Source: Helopsaltes ochotensis
Taxonomy: Eukaryota > Chordata > Aves > Passeriformes > Locustellidae
Length of the DNA stretch: 64,000 bases
Direction of reading: 5' to 3'
Assembly: GCA_013400155.1 (NCBI GenBank)
Contig: VXBM01000269.1
Location: 475,403-539,402, forward strand
The notes below the pieces were generated by a model. It was not told the DNA's origin. It worked only from the letters and a program-made list of their open reading frames with translations, and ran no database searches. Shown piece by piece: positions 60,251 through 64,000 of the stretch; the first letter of the stretch is position 1; each line of letters starts with the position of its first letter. A program made the translations under genes and the position numbers.

Positions 60251-61174
60251 CTACCAATACAAATGAACAGGAGAATGCCATGACCAGCATGTGGGTTTCC
60301 CACAGTATGTAGGATAATTGTTCATCAAGGTAGAAGATGTGTGAGCTAAATGGCTGCATGCTTGAACAGATATTCTGTGTTATTATTCTATCCTAGAATT
60401 CATTTGATGCTTAGAAATCTCAATTGAAGTTTTTGAGACTGACCTTCCACTGTGATTTTGTAGCCTAATGTGCAACTTTTGCATTCTTTTCTGCTCAGGC
60501 ATACAATTATTCTGAGGAAAAATAGGCCTGTCTTTACGGTATGCTCATTATAGATGCTTTTGTTCTGTTTTTATGAATGTCCTGTCTAAAACTCATTAGT
60601 CATAAAAGCAGACCAACAACTACCAAAAAGACGTAATGTTAAATTAAGTTTACTGTAGTGAAGCCAAAAATAAAATGACTAGTCGGTGGGAGTACAACAT
60701 AAAAAAGATTTATGTGAAAATGGAAAAGACCTCCAAGCAACTGTTAAGAGACCATTCCGCATATGATTCTTCACTTGAGGGACATCTATTTTCCTCCCAG
60801 TAATTCTGGAAAGAGAAGGATTCCAAGCATCGTATTTTCAGCAAGGTTTTATTTGCGATTATGATGAGCAGGGGTCATTGCTCAGAGAAATAGGAACAGT
60901 CAATCAAGAGCATGCAGCAGAAAGCAGGTCTGAAGCTGCCCTCGGCACCCGGGGGAGGGGGTGCTGCTGCGGGGCTGGCTGGCCAGAGCGAATGGGAATG
61001 CACATGTTCCATGCTGGCGGGGTTGAAGATCTGGGATTTTGATATGCTCTGTCTAAAAATAAGAGTAATTTTGCAAAATTTAGACCAGGTTTTTATTTCA
61101 AAGCTCATTATTTTAAAATGTAGGTTTTTAGGCCCAATTCTAAATTTGAGCCATATGCCAGTGAAAAATATAAA

Positions 61175-61201
61175 GGGGGTGGGGGGGGGGGGGGGGGGTG
61201 G
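61175..61201. repeat. Long G-run, about 18 G plus flanking G
   Basis: GGGGGT followed by 18 consecutive G, then TGG. It has strong G-quadruplex potential on the + strand and is a likely site of length errors in sequencing. Confidence 0.95.
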
Positions 61202-62916
61202 ATTTGCTGTGCAGGACACCAGACAAGTTGTGTGTTTCCTTTGTCCAGCCTGCCCATGTGCTCATTGACCTGAAAATACTTCTGAAATCCTTCTCTGCTT
61301 GAGATAACAACTGAGAGAAAAAGCAAACTCAAATAATCAACCATAAATGTCTGCAGTAGATCTCTAGACTTGATTGAGACCTGAATGAGGCTTTTCTCCA
61401 GCATGGCAGAGAATTTCTTGTGTCTTAGAAAAAGCTACAACAGTCTTCTAATCAATAGTTAAGAGGATCATGCGCATCTTTTTTTAAGGCTATACATTTC
61501 CAGGCGAGCATCATCCTGGAAGATTTTCTGATGCAATATGGAACTTGCAGAGTTAAATATAACTAGGAGGCAAATCATAATATATGGGATAATGTCCAAA
61601 GGAGAAGGTGTCCATATGAAGAGTGAATAGAGAGTTACTCAGTCTGCATGAATTGTGTCACAGGTAAAACAAGAAAGAAAGATGTGCTGCATTAGCGGTG
61701 CTGACTCTTAGCAAGAGGAAAGAGGAGAAAAGAGAGAAAAGATAACTGAAAGGAGGAAATGGCAAAGGATTGGTAACAAGCCTCTTACTGTAGTAAGTAT
61801 TTAGTTGGTTGCAAATCTGCTTGGATGAAATGGGTACAGGTAAGTCTATAGAACAGAGTCAGGTTTCTGTTGAAAGGCATAGGTGAGATGAGAGTTTTCT
61901 GGGACTGATATAGATTATTTGTATCAATTGCAATTATCTTGTATGTTGAGATTACTTTTGTCTAATTATTTACTGAACATCACAACATGCTAAGAGGCTG
62001 TATCATGTTGCAGAAGAGAGGAAATTTGGAATTCCTTCATCTTAACTCAGAGTCTAACAGCAGGAACCAGTAGGTCCACGTTCAGGAGATTATATGAAAA
62101 CTGCTAAACTGTATTTGACAAGAGATGGGTACCATTCAGGAGGTTTGCAAGGACAGTGTACAGTAGGCGTATTCCCCAGACAGCTCCAAGAAAATAATGG
62201 TGTAGTGTCTTTGAAACATATTCATCATGCTTGCTGATGGATCGCCTGCTTCTCCTGGAGACCTGTGTGTTTCCTTCTCATTTCCCCAATGATGGAATGG
62301 TGCAGGAGTCCAAGCTTCCACGCTTCACGCTATGCTAGTTTTGTCCAATCTACTGGTGTGTCAAATCCTGGTTCTCTTCACGCGTTCATCTTCCCATGTG
62401 CTGACCACACAGGCTTCTCTGCCTCTCTCAGCAGCAGAGATGTAGCAGGACATTTTTCCCCAGAGTTGGCATGGAAGCACAGTGGAAATGAGCAGGGTGG
62501 CCGTGGCCATTTTGCAGGGCTGGCAGTGTGCTCAGCCCCCTGAGAATGCCTGGGGCTGCTGCCCCCGGATCTGCCGGGAGTAAAACTGATGTGAAACCAG
62601 TCAGCTTCTGCAATCTGCCTGTCATGGCACAAGCAGGACTTCTAAATTATTGTGGAAATTAAGTATTCCAGTGACTTTTTTTATTCTATTCTTTTTGTGG
62701 TATTTACTAGAAGGGATGAATGTAACTGCTTGCTTACCTGTTCCTAATTCTGAAATGAGTCCTGACTCCCAGTAGCCCCAGCAGCCTGCAGGAGCAGCAA
62801 ACACTGAAAAAGCAGGACCTGTGTGACAAATATGTTCTAATGCAGCTTGTACCCATGTGTTTGAGCACAGTCAGCAAAAATTCACGCCAAGATAAAACAG
62901 GATTTTAATTTTCATG

Positions 62917-62946
62917 TGTTTTTTGTTTTTTGTTTGTTTTTTTTTT
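62917..62946. repeat. T-rich (T6G)n tract
   Basis: GTTTTTTGTTTTTTGTTTGT followed by a ten-base T-run. Confidence 0.88.
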
Positions 62947-64000
62947 CACACTATGTGTTTCTGTCAGAGAAAGATTCTTCCTCCTTGAAACTGGAATCTC
63001 ACATTCAACTAAGCTACCTCTAAAGCCTTCTTGATGTGGTCTCTTTGGGGCTTGTGCTAGAGACAGATTTTCTCCATCTGTGGGAGCAATGCACTAGGTT
63101 GCTGCCATTCCTTCATAGGAGAAGATTGCTATGAAATGAATGGTGGATTCTCCTTAATATTGCCCGTTTGGTTTTGAGGAGCGATCTTCTGCAAGCTTGT
63201 TTAAGTTTGTGACTATCAGGTATTTCTTTCTTCACCTTTTCTTGGTAGTTTTTTTGTAACCTTTCATTTCCCCTTCCAAACCATTTCCTAACCTCTTCAC
63301 AAAACTCTACGTTTCTTTCTCTCATTTCTGCGCATTACTTCTTACTACACTTCACACATAGATTGTGGACCAAATTAAAGCTTTTCTTTTTCTTTCATGG
63401 CTACAATTACAAAAGAAAAATATTATTTAGAAGAATGTGGATAATGGTCTATGTTTCTATTCAAAAATCACAATATTCTTGGGATAATAACAATAAATCT
63501 GCTGACACATCCTTAACTGTCATTCATAAAGCGAATCTCTTCACCAATGGTGGTAGGATGATTCAGTCAGGGAGCTGTTAGCCAGGAGACCTGACATCAG
63601 ATTCTATGACCTTGAGCGAGCCTGAGCCTCCCTGGAGCCTGACTTCCTACTGCCTGATACCCTGTAATGGCATTTGCCTGGTGCAAAAACCCCTGTGACA
63701 TGACACGACTTGACAGCCTACCTTGAGATCAGATTGCAAGGTAAGGTTTTGCAAAAAGTACAGAATTAGTCTGGCTTAGTTTCCTTGTTTATAAACTTAA
63801 GACCACAATACTGAAGTCTTTAGATCACCTATGATCGCTAAATAAGTGCCAAGTATTTTCATGAACCCATTTCAAGACAAATGCACATTTATCAGATATT
63901 TTTTGTGTCATCCCCTACACTATACAACAGCCATTTAAGATTTGCAGCATGCTGAAAACAATTGTTATAAATATGTTCCTGTATTTTTAATGTTGTTCAG

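Larger units (their letters stand above)
54044..64000 (+). other. SORCS2: SORCS2 intron downstream of the exon (probably intron 3, partial)
   Basis: It begins with the consensus donor GTATGT directly after the exon and runs to the end of the window. The next SorCS exon should start in phase 0 with a hydrophobic strand followed by a serine-rich turn and an 'Asp-Glu-Gly-Ala' Asp-box type motif. I did not find it, so it probably lies beyond 64000. The contents are an LTR-CR1 chimera, a long inverted repeat, G-runs and A- or T-rich tracts. Confidence 0.7.
58917..64000. other. Unique intronic DNA, no gene recognised
   Basis: It contains the simple repeats listed and a short GC-rich, CpG-containing patch at about 60930-61025, but no recognised exon. 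The expected next SorCS exon was looked for and not found. Confidence 0.5.

Noticed and set aside
60875..61404. Proline-stretch ORFs on the minus strand
   Set aside because: The proline run is the complement of the G homopolymer. No protein family was recognised.
63590..63630. CAGATTCTATGACC as a CR1 terminal octamer
   Set aside because: A single ATTCTATGA word without the neighbouring CCTTCCAAC block.
1..64000. PSAPL1-like nested gene, reported inside a SORCS2 intron in mammals
   Set aside because: No saposin-type ORF or cysteine pattern is seen on either strand in this window.
1..64000. CRISPR arrays, bacterial or phage systems, rRNA and intact tRNA genes
   Set aside because: None present; the content is vertebrate intron. 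The only tRNA-like sequence is the SINE remnant at 40531-40632.

Overview
The window is 64 kb of AT-rich vertebrate nuclear DNA with no operons, no long open reading frames and only one exon I can recognise. It is almost certainly avian. It carries CR1 non-LTR retrotransposon pieces of the bird type, with tails ending in ATTCTATGATT-like octamers. It has a solo endogenous-retrovirus LTR starting TGTCATGGTTTAACCCC, a repeat common in bird genomes, and a tRNA-Ile-like SINE with a CR1-like tail, which resembles the zebra finch family TguSINE1. Together these suggest a songbird or other passerine, but the order is inferred from remembered repeat families and was not searched.

The only protein-coding segment is a 100-bp exon at 53944..54043 on the + strand. 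It has a polypyrimidine/CAG acceptor and a GTATGT donor. Its 33 codons match the start of the VPS10P beta-propeller of SorCS-type sorting receptors, best SORCS2. The rest of the window is therefore read as intron: 1..53943 upstream (probably SORCS2 intron 2) and 54044..64000 downstream (probably intron 3). Neither neighbouring exon was found here. Very long 5' introns are normal for SORCS2.

Layout: 0-4 kb holds a 24-bp tandem duplication, a GC/CpG-rich 390-bp block ending in a poly(A) signal (possible solo LTR or retrocopy), a broken CR1 reverse-transcriptase fragment with the FADD motif, and a 26-bp tandem duplication. 4-22 kb is unique intron plus one long G/T-rich tract. 22.4-23.2 kb holds the solo LTR and a TTC microsatellite. 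26-28 kb holds another tandem duplication, a 233-base assembly gap beside a G/T tract, and a CR1 tail. 36-48 kb holds three more CR1 tails, the SINE, A/C-rich tracts and a 32-bp tandem duplication. 53.9 kb is the exon. 56.5 kb is an LTR-CR1 chimera, 58.8 kb is a 35-bp-arm inverted repeat, and 61.2 kb is a long G-run.

I see no CRISPR array, no rRNA or intact tRNA, no intact mobile element and no convincing new gene system. The items most worth checking are the inverted repeat at 58.8 kb, the LTR-CR1 junction at 56.5 kb, the GC-rich block at 1.1-1.5 kb, and the set of short tandem duplications.
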